Source of the DNA: Pyrinomonadaceae bacterium
GTDB lineage: Bacteria; Acidobacteriota; Blastocatellia; Pyrinomonadales; Pyrinomonadaceae
Direction of reading: 5' to 3'
NCBI GenBank assembly: GCA_019694345.1
Contig: JAIBCA010000159.1
Span: 1 to 61,372, forward strand
Length of the DNA stretch: 61,372 bases
In this document: positions 33,901 to 41,987 of the stretch, one piece after another
Layout of the letters: each line of letters starts with the position of its first letter
Position numbering within the stretch: position 1 is the stretch's first letter
Notes under the pieces: generated by a model
The model's input: the letters and a program-made list of their open reading frames with translations, nothing else
Database searches by the model: none
What the model was told of the DNA's origin: nothing
Program-made: the position numbers and the translations under genes

Positions 33901-36522
33901 GCGCAGCGCCTTTCTAATGTAAATGGGCTGAACGCGAACATTGTTCCCTTCGTTAGCACCCTCATTTACCAACGATGTCGCATCTGTCTGAATAAGAAGA
34001 TAGTAAGTGCCGGACGCCGAAACGCTTGCGTATGGGATCGTTATATTTTGAATTCGATCTGCCGTCGCACCGGCGTTGAGGCCCCCCGTAAGTGTGAAAC
34101 TACCCAGTGTTGTGTCGCCGCCCACGGTTTGGTCTGTCGAAAGATAAACGCGGTCTACAAGGTTCGCCGTCGTCGCTTTGTTGCCGGCATTCGCCGTCGT
34201 CCAAGAAAGCGGAAATGCAGTATCCGTGTCGACATCAGCTGCAGCGCTCGAAGCCGTTACCTGAAGGTCAGGCACACGATACGCGAACGCAGTCGGCGCG
34301 AATGTTGTGTTATTGTTTTCGCCGACATTCGTTCCCTCTGGAATCGTATTTCCGGAATCGACCCTTACATAGAAGAATGCTGAGCCGTCGTTCCGTTGCG
34401 GTGTGGTTGGGATCGTGACCGTTCGATTTTGCGGACTCGTCGCGCCAGCCGCAAGATTACTAATGTTGAACGACGAAATCACTGAGACGTCATCGGCATT
34501 CCCGGCTACGCTGTCTTCAGAATAGAAGATCTGCGTCGATGCATTTCCGGTTGCTGTTGCATTACCTTGGTTGCGAACATTAAATGTAACGGAATAACCG
34601 ACGCCCGGCTCGACATTGGCCGGGACCACTAAATTCTCAACTACCAGATCGGCGACGTTTACTTGAATAGGTTGGACGATTGTATTGTTCGCGTAACTAC
34701 TCTCAACCATTGTTTCGAAATAATTCGTCTTATAGATCAGAAAGAACGACCCCGACGCCGGAATGCGATTCGCCGGAATGGTGACGTTTCCAGCGGTGGG
34801 CCCACGCGATGCTCCCGCCGCAAGAGCAGACTGTGATGCGGTGAAAATTGGTGAGCCATCTCCTGCGTCCAGAACATTGTCGGTCGAAAGGTAAACCGCA
34901 TCGGAGAAAGCGGTACTAGAAACAAGCCCTAAGTTTTGTATCGTCCGGTTGGTTGTAAACGCTACGTTCGGAGCCGCCGCCACCGGTACAGTAAATGCGG
35001 TGGCGGCAATATCTGGCCTCGATGGGTGTAACGAAACGCTATGTTGCGCCTGGGCGATGCTTGGACTGTTTCGTGTGGCCAGTACGCCGGCAGTTCGATA
35101 CAGCGTGCTTGCAGCCGAGTTGATCGTAAAATCAACTGATGTTTCGCCTTCTGGAATCAAAACGCTTGCCGGGACGGTGATAGCTCCGACTGCACCCAGT
35201 GCCCCGAGCGTGATCGTCGTTCCGCCGGCCGGTGCGGGGCTCGATAGAGTTAAGGTCGCGGTTGTCGCATTACCAGATATTAGCGGGTGCGGCGAATTCA
35301 CCCGCATCCTTAATTCAGGTATGACGGTTGTTGGAACGCCCCAATGCAGACCGTTGATGCCTTCATAAAAGCCTGTCAGATCTACATTCTCTTCGACACC
35401 GGTTGCCAACTCGTAGGTGCGGACTCCCAGTCCTTTTATTTCCTGTCCTGCAATTTCGTCGTAGGTTCCGATCGGATACGCGATCTTGGTTCCATCCGGT
35501 GACCAGAACGGTTCGCCAAAGAAACCGCTCGGCGTGTGATCGGCTATCGTCACACCAGTTGTGGCATCGATGATTCGAAGCTTGCGAACTGCAGTCGCAG
35601 GGTCTGACGAGCCTTCGACACGATAAACCGCGATCTTGGTACCGTCAGGCGAGTATTGCGGCGAGATCGGGGTCACGTCGTCATTCGAAGCATAAACTAG
35701 CGAGCAACCACCGCTACCGTCCGTCGGAACGCGGAAAATCGCGTAAACCTCGAGCACCGAATCCCACTGAACGTAGATAATGTGATTCCCGTCTGGAGAA
35801 TAATCCGGTGAGTGCGGTCCGTAAACGCCAGGTATGAGGGAACTGTCACGTTTCGGATTTCTCGCGGGTTTACTAATTCCGGGCACAAAACACTGGGACG
35901 TGTCTACCTCCGTTTGGTTGGTGCCGATCGTGTCAATTGTATAAAGCCTGTCGCCATTATCTAGAAACGCGATCTTTTGACCGTCGGGCGAGAATGTGGG
36001 CTGCATTAGACCCGAGATCCCTGAAACAAACACTCGAGTCTGATCAGTGCCATCGGAGTTCATTGTGTAAAGTGCCCGATAATCATGCCGTGTGAAGTAG
36101 TTTGTGCTGGGCGGCGCGTCACGTAGGCTAATGAATACGATCTTTTTCCCATCTGGCGACCATTGAGGCTCGAAGTCGTCAATGTTTGCTAGAACCGACG
36201 GTGTACCCGAAGGCTGAAGCATCTGGAGCTTATCAACGCGAGATCCGCTCAAAAAGGTGTTTCCATTGCCCTGGCCGACGATGATACGGTCACCGCTGCT
36301 GCCGTAGGCATTTTCAGGAGCCGGGACCCGAGATTCGGTGGTTTTCGGCGACGCGGTTCTCGATGCCGACGACGACATCGTTGCCGTTAAGCTGGCAACA
36401 CTTTCGAGCAGCGATGCGTTCGCGGTACGCTCAAGCATCGTGCCGGCGGCTGCCGACGTGATCACCAGAGCCAACACAACGATCAAGAATCGAAACGTTC
36501 GAATACGACCAAAAGCCATCAT
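27919..36522 (-). CDS. Giant secreted CARDB-repeat protein (2867 aa)
   Basis: A very large exported protein with a signal peptide (IRTFRFLIVVLALVITSAAA). Domains in order: a TolB-like propeller with repeated WSPDGKKI/FSPDGQKI motifs (about 115-385); about ten CARDB-type beta-sandwich repeats of ~122 residues (about 500-1730), most starting PDL and containing VYLSTD/RIYLS and E.NN; an IPT-like domain (about 1880-1960); a Cys-containing helical island (about 2130-2245); a DUF11-like domain (EYRINFENLSSATAPA); a pair of dockerin-like calcium loops (about 2545-2625); a cohesin-like domain (about 2650-2775); and a carboxypeptidase-regulatory-like domain (last ~85). A GAGGGTG ribosome site precedes the start. 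A subtilase gene is adjacent. It is probably a cell-surface or extracellular adhesive or matrix protein. Confidence 0.85.
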   Translation of the reverse strand: MMAFGRIRTFRFLIVVLALVITSAAAGTMLERTANASLLESVASLTATMSSSASRTASPKTTESRVPAPENAYGSSGDRIIVGQGNGNTFLSGSRVDKLQMLQPSGTPSVLANIDDFEPQWSPDGKKIVFISLRDAPPSTNYFTRHDYRALYTMNSDGTDQTRVFVSGISGLMQPTFSPDGQKIAFLDNGDRLYTIDTIGTNQTEVDTSQCFVPGISKPARNPKRDSSLIPGVYGPHSPDYSPDGNHIIYVQWDSVLEVYAIFRVPTDGSGGCSLVYASNDDVTPISPQYSPDGTKIAVYRVEGSSDPATAVRKLRIIDATTGVTIADHTPSGFFGEPFWSPDGTKIAYPIGTYDEIAGQEIKGLGVRTYELATGVEENVDLTGFYEGINGLHWGVPTTVIPELRMRVNSPHPLISGNATTATLTLSSPAPAGGTTITLGALGAVGAITVPASVLIPEGETSVDFTINSAASTLYRTAGVLATRNSPSIAQAQHSVSLHPSRPDIAATAFTVPVAAAPNVAFTTNRTIQNLGLVSSTAFSDAVYLSTDNVLDAGDGSPIFTASQSALAAGASRGPTAGNVTIPANRIPASGSFFLIYKTNYFETMVESSYANNTIVQPIQVNVADLVVENLVVPANVEPGVGYSVTFNVRNQGNATATGNASTQIFYSEDSVAGNADDVSVISSFNISNLAAGATSPQNRTVTIPTTPQRNDGSAFFYVRVDSGNTIPEGTNVGENNNTTFAPTAFAYRVPDLQVTASSAAADVDTDTAFPLSWTTANAGNKATTANLVDRVYLSTDQTVGGDTTLGSFTLTGGLNAGATADRIQNITIPYASVSASGTYYLLIQTDATSLVNEGANEGNNVRVQPIYIRKALRPDLTVSNVTGPPTVFFDQTIQVQWTVTNGGAGPTNAPQWKDRLYIGTSSTSTSGATLLAEVNSITALNPGESYTTSATVKIPRGINGGYHFLVRANSNGAVNEVSTSNNLLSSPVQVNIPPLPDLIVASVQAPDEVFAGQAVSIQYSISNIGTNEANGRKDRIYLSRDTVLNTAQDKLIFTSDWLYGPQAGQTTSHVSQNRIGTENPPQYAPAHIPSDIEGLWYVFVVADYSNSVYEFNSENNNTGYDTSEPGSPMNILVTPPDLVIQNAPVAPSIAASGTTIQVGFTVKNQGAFNAGANLYHAVYLSTDATFSRTTDTLIGSVKDTAFFPPAGEHPFEISASIPNCLANGDYYLFAVADFDGRQFEFDPGFDAEGNNASPARLIQLSTTPPDLQVTSLTVPPITMPGQSANLNWIVSNTGGSTTRNWTDRIYLHSLNPDIPTQTIGSVERVGGLPGGASYSVTRAVTLPTFMEGTYYITVTADESNSVPECGTSESNNAAQSANFTVQNDLPDLVIDTVTVPAGTTVGDTFQIQWGGRNANGAMPVNSSNWRDNVYLSADANLSNGDIYLGSSLNTAILGPGQTYLQQTNVTIGNVSAGNYYILVVADGGRNIYEGTSGSIYENNNVKASGQITLSAPAVDLQAGGVSVSSPQYSGTYRNFSWTVTNTGTTQTLASGWSDHVYLSRDAILDPTDTQLGYINRSGPLAGGESYTQNTALFIPTGLTGVYNIFVVTDRNNVVVENNNANNTSPPVAINLTVPPPAELSITNITPPATFTVGGVATFSWTVQNTGANPVEGQWRDTVYLSRDQFWDASDILVGVRDLNCQTTSVPAGGGTYTTSFSGQTPPVDEGTYYVVVRTDAQNRIRESNEANNVGTSVSTTAVTIAELQLNSPVNTTLGIGAQMFFKYVTDPAETLVFSLTTDRPQRSNEVLTNFGTMVSRSDYDFQSSRPGEGDQENVIDPTQEGNYYSMVRTDLIPESFAANFHKDPDKPTQQSGTSVQPQNITVEAKILPFSIRKVSPEIIGNAGYATIVVEGAKFLPGATMKLVKSGSPDVSPAEQRTLTNKIVGMFDMTGTAAGKYDVVVTNPGGQVATLVEGCEIVSGGGAAEPRISINGPGSIRGGRARYTISISNDGLNDKYLVPFFIVMPSRYSYELDHSNFITDFAEYLPPDATPGQIPTHYDQNGLRIIPLFTPVLGSKRTVNVNIDIILPFGFSNFEINAFAMPPLEEWYGLARSAQEEFLNRNLANLNSPEKCEGKWNACMAEALRGIFFTLIAELLPGGCVGEGWKAVVGISDYVIGIVVKGDEAGLWDAVGGTANILLGSLGGIAKECFLEEIPWYKAAAASVAIFKLLMDFYACYQQYVDCMAPPPVKKGVSFPFSLDPNEKIGPTGYGGEKFVPVGQPLEYRINFENLSSATAPAQLVRITDSLPPPLDLRTVRLKEIGFKQYRYIVPANQSFYQSRVQLGEDLGNIQADILAGVDLVNNRVFWNIQAIDPNTSEAPIDPNAGILPPNNGNRDGEGYVIFTVEAKSSFANRTMISNSATIVFDQNEPIVTNATENLLDSVVPTSQIAVLPPTSAVPEIQLNWSSTDDTDGSGFAGSSILYSENGGGYLPYLNTASDTVTTFSGKWGKTYRFYSIGRDNAGNVERAPEQPDATIRILGGDTEGDVAPRPNGNDGQVGNDDVAQIRRFIAALDNANIYNEFQRSDAAPRPAGGDGALSVGDVVQARRYAAALDARSEAGGPETPMSYAPKPIAGKRAGLLAREIKPLSLYRAGNKVVVAVDLEAQGDEVAAGFALNFDPAVLSSPTSIELGPDAAGAVLTINDSQAAAGKLGIAIDRAPGSPFAAGSRRLLYVAFDVAPGHPPTTNIGFSSDPVITEVVDGNATTLSTAFTAANVSLLVPTSAGATVDGTVTRANGAALSRATVILSGTSGARRSVLTNGFGRFRFDDVAVGETYTIEVRAKGLVFRPRLITVTEDVNGIEIGPEP

Positions 36523-36639
36523 TTCACCCTCACTTTTCTACCTGGATTATTCCCTTGTAGAAAAATGCGAAAAATGACGGCCTTTGCCGACAACTTTTTT
36601 ATTTATTGATCAGGCTGCGATGCGGCCCGCCCCGCCTTT

Positions 36640-38058
36640 CTATTGTCCGACTGCCTTCTCCGCGCAGATCCGGCCCCCGCTGGCGACCTTTCCCGAAAGC
36701 GAATCCAGCTTATCAACGGAACCAATGATCCGTGCCTTGAGTTCTTCGAGCGTGATCGCCGGTTCGGCGGCCACAACAAGTGCCGCGATGCCTGAGACAT
36801 AAGGCGTCGCCATCGACGTCCCCGATGCCTCGCGGTAACCTTCTCCAAGCCAAGTCGATAGTATATCTTTGCCCGGTGCGGCAACGTGTACCGTCTCAGC
36901 CCCAAAATTTGAGAAGGACGCAAGTTTGTCGTTGCGGTCGAGGGCCGCCACGCTAATCATATTTGGTAATTTGTAGTTTGACGGAAAATGCGGACGGCTG
37001 TCATTGTCGCTGCCGTCATTGCCGGCCGCGGCAACGAAAAGTATCCCGGCATCGCCCGCCGCCCTGATAACGTCCTCAAGGGCCTTTGACCGCTGAGTCG
37101 AACCCCAGCTTGCGCTGATAACGCGGATATTAACGCCTTTTTTCTTGCGGTCGATAGCATAATTGATCGCTTCGATAGCGTCGTCTGTATTGCCGAAACC
37201 ACCTCGGCCAAGAAACTTGAGCGGCATTATCTTCACCTTCCAATTAATGCCCGTTATTCCCTCACCGTTGTTGCCCTCAGCACCAATGATCCCGGCACAA
37301 TGGGTGCCATGCCCGTTGTCGTCCATCGGATCGGCGGACCTATCGGTTCCGTTAAAGCCGTTGAGATCGTTGTAAGTTCCAAGTTCGTCGTCCGTATACG
37401 CCGCCAGATCCGCCGGTCTTATCCACATATTTTCCCGCAGGTCAATGTGCGTATAATCGACGCCCGTATCAAGCACCGCGATGACCACATCGGAATTGCC
37501 GCGGGTCTTTTCCCATGCCTCGAGAGCTCCCAGATCAGCTCGCGCCTTTCCGCCGTCCTGCCCTGAATTATTGAGAGCCCACTGATCGCCGAACAAAGGG
37601 TCGTTCGGCGTCGCGGCCGACCCGACACGTTCGACAAGATCCATGCGTTTTGGAGCAGACGCCGGATCGTCAAGATTTATTCGATAGTTGGGTTCCGCAT
37701 ATTCAACATTATCGAGAGCAGCGTATTCGGCCGCGACCTTTTCCGGGCTTGCATCCTCAAGGTCGTTTATCTCGACGAGCCCGCTGACCGCCTCGATCTC
37801 GTCGGTCACCACGTCGTGCCTCGACGAAGCGATCGCACGTATCGCATCTAGGCCTGTCCCGGGCTTGAACCTTACCAAAACCTCGGGCGTGCCGGCCATG
37901 TCGCGGGTCTTTGCTTTCCCGGCGGGATCGACACGTTCCGATTGGACGGGCGAAGACCTGAGGGCCGATTTCCAGCGTTCGATCTGTCCGACCACTGCCG
38001 CCAATGTGACCAAAACAACGGCCAAACCGATATGGATCCAAAGATTGCTGCGATTCAT
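36640..38058 (-). CDS. Subtilisin-like serine protease (S8) with propeptide
   Basis: Exported S8 protease of 472 residues. An N-terminal membrane/signal helix (LWIHIGLAVVLVTLAAVVG) is followed by an I9-like propeptide (about 58-130, VLVRFKPGTGLDAIRAI ... VEYAEPNYRINLDDP) that would be cleaved on maturation. The catalytic triad is Asp in VLDTGVDYTH, His in GHGTHCAGII and Ser in SGTSMATPYVSG, with the oxyanion Asn in AAAGNDGSD. It lies about 120 bp upstream of the giant CARDB gene on the same strand, so it may be co-transcribed and could process it; that is inference. Confidence 0.94.
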   Translation of the reverse strand: MNRSNLWIHIGLAVVLVTLAAVVGQIERWKSALRSSPVQSERVDPAGKAKTRDMAGTPEVLVRFKPGTGLDAIRAIASSRHDVVTDEIEAVSGLVEINDLEDASPEKVAAEYAALDNVEYAEPNYRINLDDPASAPKRMDLVERVGSAATPNDPLFGDQWALNNSGQDGGKARADLGALEAWEKTRGNSDVVIAVLDTGVDYTHIDLRENMWIRPADLAAYTDDELGTYNDLNGFNGTDRSADPMDDNGHGTHCAGIIGAEGNNGEGITGINWKVKIMPLKFLGRGGFGNTDDAIEAINYAIDRKKKGVNIRVISASWGSTQRSKALEDVIRAAGDAGILFVAAAGNDGSDNDSRPHFPSNYKLPNMISVAALDRNDKLASFSNFGAETVHVAAPGKDILSTWLGEGYREASGTSMATPYVSGIAALVVAAEPAITLEELKARIIGSVDKLDSLSGKVASGGRICAEKAVGQ

Positions 38059-38079
38059 AGTACTGCTCCCAACCGTTAA

Positions 38080-38358
38080 CTATTCTATGACGTAATTTCG
38101 CCCGTGATAGTTGTGCAGACGAAGCTGATATTTATCAGCCCGATATTCATATCGATGGCCGTGGGTCTCGAGCACGATCGACCAGCCGCTTGATATCATC
38201 TGGGCCGCCATTTCACCGGCCGTCGACGCGCCGAGGGCCATATCAGGAAAATCCTTTTCCGAAACGCTCTTTTCTGCTATTTCCGTCACCGAGAGATTGA
38301 GGCGCTTGGCAAGGTCCTGCTTGGCTCGTGTTACCGCTGAACTCTCTGTAAAACTCAT
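38080..38358 (-). CDS. Small conserved-type protein, unknown function
   Basis: A 92-residue protein with the pattern A+.DLA+RL.....I...SV....FPD.ALG followed by GW.IVLE..GH.YEYRAD, known from small proteins in Acidobacteria, Chloroflexi and cyanobacteria. In those the first part often reads WPDSSLGCP; here the equivalent is FPDMALGAS and lacks the Cys. No signal peptide is present. No function is known to me. It precedes the subtilase gene by about 20 bp. Confidence 0.7.
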   Translation of the reverse strand: MSFTESSAVTRAKQDLAKRLNLSVTEIAEKSVSEKDFPDMALGASTAGEMAAQMISSGWSIVLETHGHRYEYRADKYQLRLHNYHGRNYVIE

Positions 38359-38422
38359 ATTTTCTCGAAATTGAATATCCTGAACTCTCTACGCTCCCAA
38401 ATCAACGAAAGTTCGGCTTCAG

Positions 38423-38956
38423 CTAAGTATTTCGTAATTTCCGAATCGTTAGATTTCGGGTGATCTCAACTATCGCCGGCACGATGTAGGTTGCACAGGC
38501 AAAGCCAAGTATCAGGCCGGTAAGGAATCGGGTCAAATGAGTATTTTCCCAAATGCCGAATATGGTCAGCGACCAGTCGATCCCGGCCGGCACAAGTGAA
38601 AGAAAAAGCCAGATCCGTGCGAGGGGTTCGACATCATCGATCGGGCGCCAGAGCGGATAGGCGAGAAAGCCCGCGACAAGTCCAAAATAAACACCGAAGC
38701 AGCGCGAACACACCCCAAACTGTTCGCCCGCGATAAAGAAAGACCGCTCAGGCATCTGGTGACATATAAATGAGTAAAAATGGTAAAGCGGACCCGACAC
38801 AGCGGTCTGGCCGGCAGACTTGAGGACCGGAGCCGCTACGATCGCGGCGGCCCAAACCACAACGATCGCAAGGCCGATCATCCAGACGCGCACAGCTTGG
38901 CGCCGAAGCCGTCTGTAGATATCGACCGGAATGTAATCTTCTGCGGAACCGCTCAT
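38423..38956 (-). CDS. DUF2085 family membrane protein
   Basis: Polytopic membrane protein of 177 residues with about four helices. FYSFICHQMPERSFFIAGEQFGVCSRCFGVYFGLVAGF contains the DUF2085 signature: a CHQ motif and a CxxCFG motif whose Cys residues could bind metal or form disulfides. The ATG at 38956 is chosen, because the longer frame from 39109 runs into the convergent-direction end of glpX and carries no domain. The molecular role of the family is unknown. Confidence 0.85.
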   Translation of the reverse strand: MSGSAEDYIPVDIYRRLRRQAVRVWMIGLAIVVVWAAAIVAAPVLKSAGQTAVSGPLYHFYSFICHQMPERSFFIAGEQFGVCSRCFGVYFGLVAGFLAYPLWRPIDDVEPLARIWLFLSLVPAGIDWSLTIFGIWENTHLTRFLTGLILGFACATYIVPAIVEITRNLTIRKLRNT

Positions 38957-39059
38957 TCTGCCCAACCGAACGGGAACTCCAAAAAATGCGAAAGCGGGAA
39001 ACGGCGACCGGCGAACCACTGCCGGCCGTTTCCCGGCCGATCGACTTAGCCGACAAAGG

Positions 39060-40103
39060 TCAGAATCTGATGACCGCGTCGGGGCCGCCCTCAACATGGA
39101 CGGTATCAACGAAGCGAATACTCTTGGAGTCGGTGGTCATGACGACCGAGTGTGTCCGTTTGCCCGCACCAAAAAAGCGCACCCCGCGAAGCAGTGCCCC
39201 GTCAGTAACACCGGTCGCGGCAAAAATGATCTTCTTGCCGGGAGCAAGATCGTTGGTATCGTAGATCTTGTTCGGATCGGAAATTCCCATTTCATTTAGC
39301 CGTTTCATGACCTCTTCTTCGGCCGGCACCTTTGACTTATCAACACCCAACCGATCCGGATCCCACACGAGTTTCGCTTGTATCTCACCGTTGAGGCATT
39401 TCATCGCGGCCGCCGTGATGACGCCCTCGGGAGCTCCGCCGATACCCATCAAAGCATGGATATTGGTACCGGCCACAGCCGCTGAGATGCCGGCCGACAG
39501 GTCGCCGTCCGAGATCAGTCGAATTCGGGCCCCGGCCTCGCGAACCGCATTGACAAGAGCCTTATGACGGCCGCGGTCAAGGCAGATCACCGTCAGGTCG
39601 TCGACGTCCCGACCCAAACGCCGCGCAATATTCTTCAGATTTTCCTCGACCGGAGCGTCGATATCGACCGCACCGCGGCACGACGGGCCGACGACGATCT
39701 TGTCCATGTAAATGTCGGGAGCATTGAGCAGTCCGCCGCGTTCGGCCGCTGCCAGAACCGCGATCGCGTTATTTGCGCCGAGGGCACACAGATTTGTACC
39801 TTCGAGCGGATCGACGGCAATATCCACTTCCGGAAATTCGGCCCGAGCATCATCCGAGAAGCTGCCGCCGCCGACCTCTTCGCCAATATACAGCATCGGG
39901 GCCTCGTCCCGCTCACCCTCGCCGATCACGATGCGCCCGCGCATCGGCACCGTGTCCATTACCTCGCGCATTGCCTCAACCGCAACATGGTCCGAATGCT
40001 TGCGGTCACCTTGTCCCATCGTCTTTGCAGATTCGATTGCGGCCGCCTCGGTAACACGCAGGAAGTCCAATGCTAATTCGCGTTCAGCTTTGTGGTTTTT
40101 CAT
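39060..40103 (-). CDS. glpX: Fructose-1,6-bisphosphatase class II
   Basis: Removes the 1-phosphate of fructose-1,6-bisphosphate in gluconeogenesis. The metal-binding and phosphate loop DPLEGTN (in [17 protein letters not shown], about residue 90), [16 protein letters not shown] and [16 protein letters not shown] are all GlpX hallmarks. The ATG at 40103 (347 residues) begins just before [17 protein letters not shown], where family members start; the frame continues to 40154. It is divergent from the ferredoxin gene, sharing a short palindrome-bearing control region. Confidence 0.94.
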   Translation of the reverse strand: MKNHKAERELALDFLRVTEAAAIESAKTMGQGDRKHSDHVAVEAMREVMDTVPMRGRIVIGEGERDEAPMLYIGEEVGGGSFSDDARAEFPEVDIAVDPLEGTNLCALGANNAIAVLAAAERGGLLNAPDIYMDKIVVGPSCRGAVDIDAPVEENLKNIARRLGRDVDDLTVICLDRGRHKALVNAVREAGARIRLISDGDLSAGISAAVAGTNIHALMGIGGAPEGVITAAAMKCLNGEIQAKLVWDPDRLGVDKSKVPAEEEVMKRLNEMGISDPNKIYDTNDLAPGKKIIFAATGVTDGALLRGVRFFGAGKRTHSVVMTTDSKSIRFVDTVHVEGGPDAVIRF

Positions 40104-40177
40104 CAGTGATATATGGTATTTGTCGTCTAAAATATGTTCTGCTAATGAAGGCATTCTATCACTTGTGCGGCTTCATT

Positions 40178-40190
40178 TGACAAGTTGTCA
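40178..40190. promoter_or_regulatory. 13-bp palindrome between glpX and ferredoxin genes
   Basis: TGACAAGTTGTCA, a perfect inverted repeat with a 1-nt centre. On the plus strand it overlaps a -35-like TTGACA (40177-40182), and on the minus strand a TTGTCA that could be the glpX -35. It is a candidate operator governing both divergent genes. Confidence 0.4.
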
Positions 40191-40247
40191 TTAGGGTATT
40201 AGCGTTTTAGATTGGTTTTCATTGTTTGTTAGGAGTTTTCGTAAAAA

Positions 40248-40544
40248 ATGACCTATATTGTTACCGAACCTTGCGTCCAGTGCAAATACAGCGATTGTGC
40301 GGCTGTGTGCCCCGTCGAAGCGTTTCATGAGCTGCCTGACCGCCTGTTGATCAACCCCGACACATGTATCGACTGTGATGCCTGTTTGCCCGAATGCCCG
40401 GTTGAGGCGATCTACTCGGATATGTCTATTCCGGAAGAATACATGGAGTGGCTGGAGATCAACAAAGAGGCAGAAAACTACCCGATCATCAGCGTCAAAC
40501 AGCCGGCTCTGTACGGCCCCGGCTGCAAGGGACAGCCTGAATAG
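40248..40544 (+). CDS. Ferredoxin with two [4Fe-4S]-type cluster motifs (FdxA-like)
   Basis: A 98-residue bacterial ferredoxin. The first motif is C-x2-C-x4-C-x3-CP in CVQCKYSDCAAVCP, and the second C-x2-C-x2-C-x3-CP in CIDCDACLPECP, giving two clusters (one may be [3Fe-4S], as in Azotobacter FdI-type proteins). The acidic helix PEEYMEWLEINKEAENYP follows, as in FdxA relatives. A TTAGGAG site precedes the ATG, and a strong terminator lies just after the gene, so it appears monocistronic. Confidence 0.92.
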   Translation: MTYIVTEPCVQCKYSDCAAVCPVEAFHELPDRLLINPDTCIDCDACLPECPVEAIYSDMSIPEEYMEWLEINKEAENYPIISVKQPALYGPGCKGQPE

Positions 40545-40568
40545 GAATTTGTTCCAATATTATCTCGA

Positions 40569-40592
40569 GGCGGGCAGCAGCCCGCCTTTTTT
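40569..40592 (+). terminator. Rho-independent terminator after ferredoxin gene
   Basis: GGCGGGC (40569-40575), loop AGCA, GCCCGCC (40580-40586), then six T (40587-40592), a near-ideal intrinsic terminator. Confidence 0.9.
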
Positions 40593-40832
40593 CATGCCCG
40601 CATACGAACACCGCTGTTTGTAATGATTCTGCTGTTATTGCGGCACTTGATGACATTTTCCATCACGGTTAACGGCATTTGAACTCAAAAAAAGTGTTGC
40701 AAAACGGAATACAAGAATGTTTAAGTGTATAGTATCACGGTAGTTTTTCGTGGCATTCCGGCGCAAATGTCTATGTTCGACAACGTGAACAATCAACCCC
40801 GAAAACGAAACCCCCGCGAAGTTGATTGGCGG

Positions 40833-41981
40833 ATGAAGGTGCTTGTTCTCTTCGGCACACGTCCCGAAGTGATAAAACTCGCGCCCGTGATCCATGAATT
40901 GCGCAAAAGGTTCTTTCAAACCGTTGTCGTTTCGTCTAGTCAACATAAACAGCTTTTGACGCCGTTTCTTGAGGCACTTGAGGTTGATGTCGATTTTGAC
41001 CTCGGTGTAATGAAAAGAAACCAATCCCCGACCGAGGTGTGCTCAAGGATCCTTGCAAAATTGGACAAAGTGCTCGATGCCGAGTGTCCCGATCTGATCC
41101 TCGTGCAGGGTGACACGACAACTACGCTCGCCGGGGCCCTTGCCGGCTTTTACCGACGGATCCCGGTCGGTCATGTTGAGGCGGGCCTCAGATCCGGTAA
41201 CCTTATGAGCCCGTACCCCGAGGAAATGAACCGTCGGGTCGTTTCGCAGATCGCCAGCTTCCACTTTGCGGCAACGGAGAAGAATCGCCGTAATCTGTTG
41301 GCCGAGGACGTCCCGAGCGATAAGATTTTTGTCACCGGAAATCCAGTGGTCGATTCGCTTCGCGGTATGCTCAAAAAGGTCTCGCCGAGCCCGAAGATCA
41401 AGCAGCTTTTGAGATCGACTGAGGGTCAGAAGCGTCTGCTTTTGACCACGCACCGACGCGAGAGTTTTGGCACGGTGATGACCGCTAATCTCAAAGTTTT
41501 GCGGGGATTTGTAGAAAAGAGGCCGGATGTATGCCTGTTCTTTCCGGTCCACCCGAATCCGAACGTCAAAAACATCGCTAAAGAGATCTTGGGAAAACGC
41601 GAACGAATTCATCTTCTCGATCCCCTGGATTACGGCGACTTTCTTGCGATCATGCAGTCGGCCTGGTTGATAGTATCTGATTCCGGTGGTGTCCAGGAGG
41701 AAGCCCCGAGTCTCGGCAAACCGCTGCTCGTGATGCGCGAAAACACCGAACGCCCGGAAGCGATACGTGCCGGTGTGTCGAAACTGATCGGTAATAATCC
41801 AGGAGCTCTGAAGAGACTTCTTGAGGAAAATTATTCGGTTGAGACCTGGATTCGATCCGTTAAGGAGGTCGCCAACCCCTTTGGTGACGGCCGGTCCGCA
41901 GCAAGGATCGTCCGAATTATCGAAGAAAAGCTCGCCTCAAAAAATATTGCCGCAAAAGCGAACCAATTAGTACTTTTCTAA
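40833..41981 (+). CDS. wecB: UDP-N-acetylglucosamine 2-epimerase (non-hydrolysing)
   Basis: Interconverts UDP-GlcNAc and UDP-ManNAc. MKVLVLFGTRPEVIKLAPVI starts the GT-B-like fold, QGDTTTTLAGALAG, HVEAGLRSGN, VTGNPVVDSL, THRRESFG and DSGGVQEEAPSLGKPLLVMRENTERPEA are the nucleotide-sugar binding signatures. I used the ATG at 40833 (382 residues), with a GGCGG site; upstream in-frame ATGs at 40767 and 40773 would add a non-conserved extension. It is the first gene of a polysaccharide operon. Confidence 0.93.
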   Translation: MKVLVLFGTRPEVIKLAPVIHELRKRFFQTVVVSSSQHKQLLTPFLEALEVDVDFDLGVMKRNQSPTEVCSRILAKLDKVLDAECPDLILVQGDTTTTLAGALAGFYRRIPVGHVEAGLRSGNLMSPYPEEMNRRVVSQIASFHFAATEKNRRNLLAEDVPSDKIFVTGNPVVDSLRGMLKKVSPSPKIKQLLRSTEGQKRLLLTTHRRESFGTVMTANLKVLRGFVEKRPDVCLFFPVHPNPNVKNIAKEILGKRERIHLLDPLDYGDFLAIMQSAWLIVSDSGGVQEEAPSLGKPLLVMRENTERPEAIRAGVSKLIGNNPGALKRLLEENYSVETWIRSVKEVANPFGDGRSAARIVRIIEEKLASKNIAAKANQLVLF

Positions 41982-41987
41982 GTAGTA

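Noticed and set aside
33787..34383. Arg-rich plus-strand frames within the giant gene
   Set aside because: Antisense to a single continuous 2867-codon frame with clear domain repeats.
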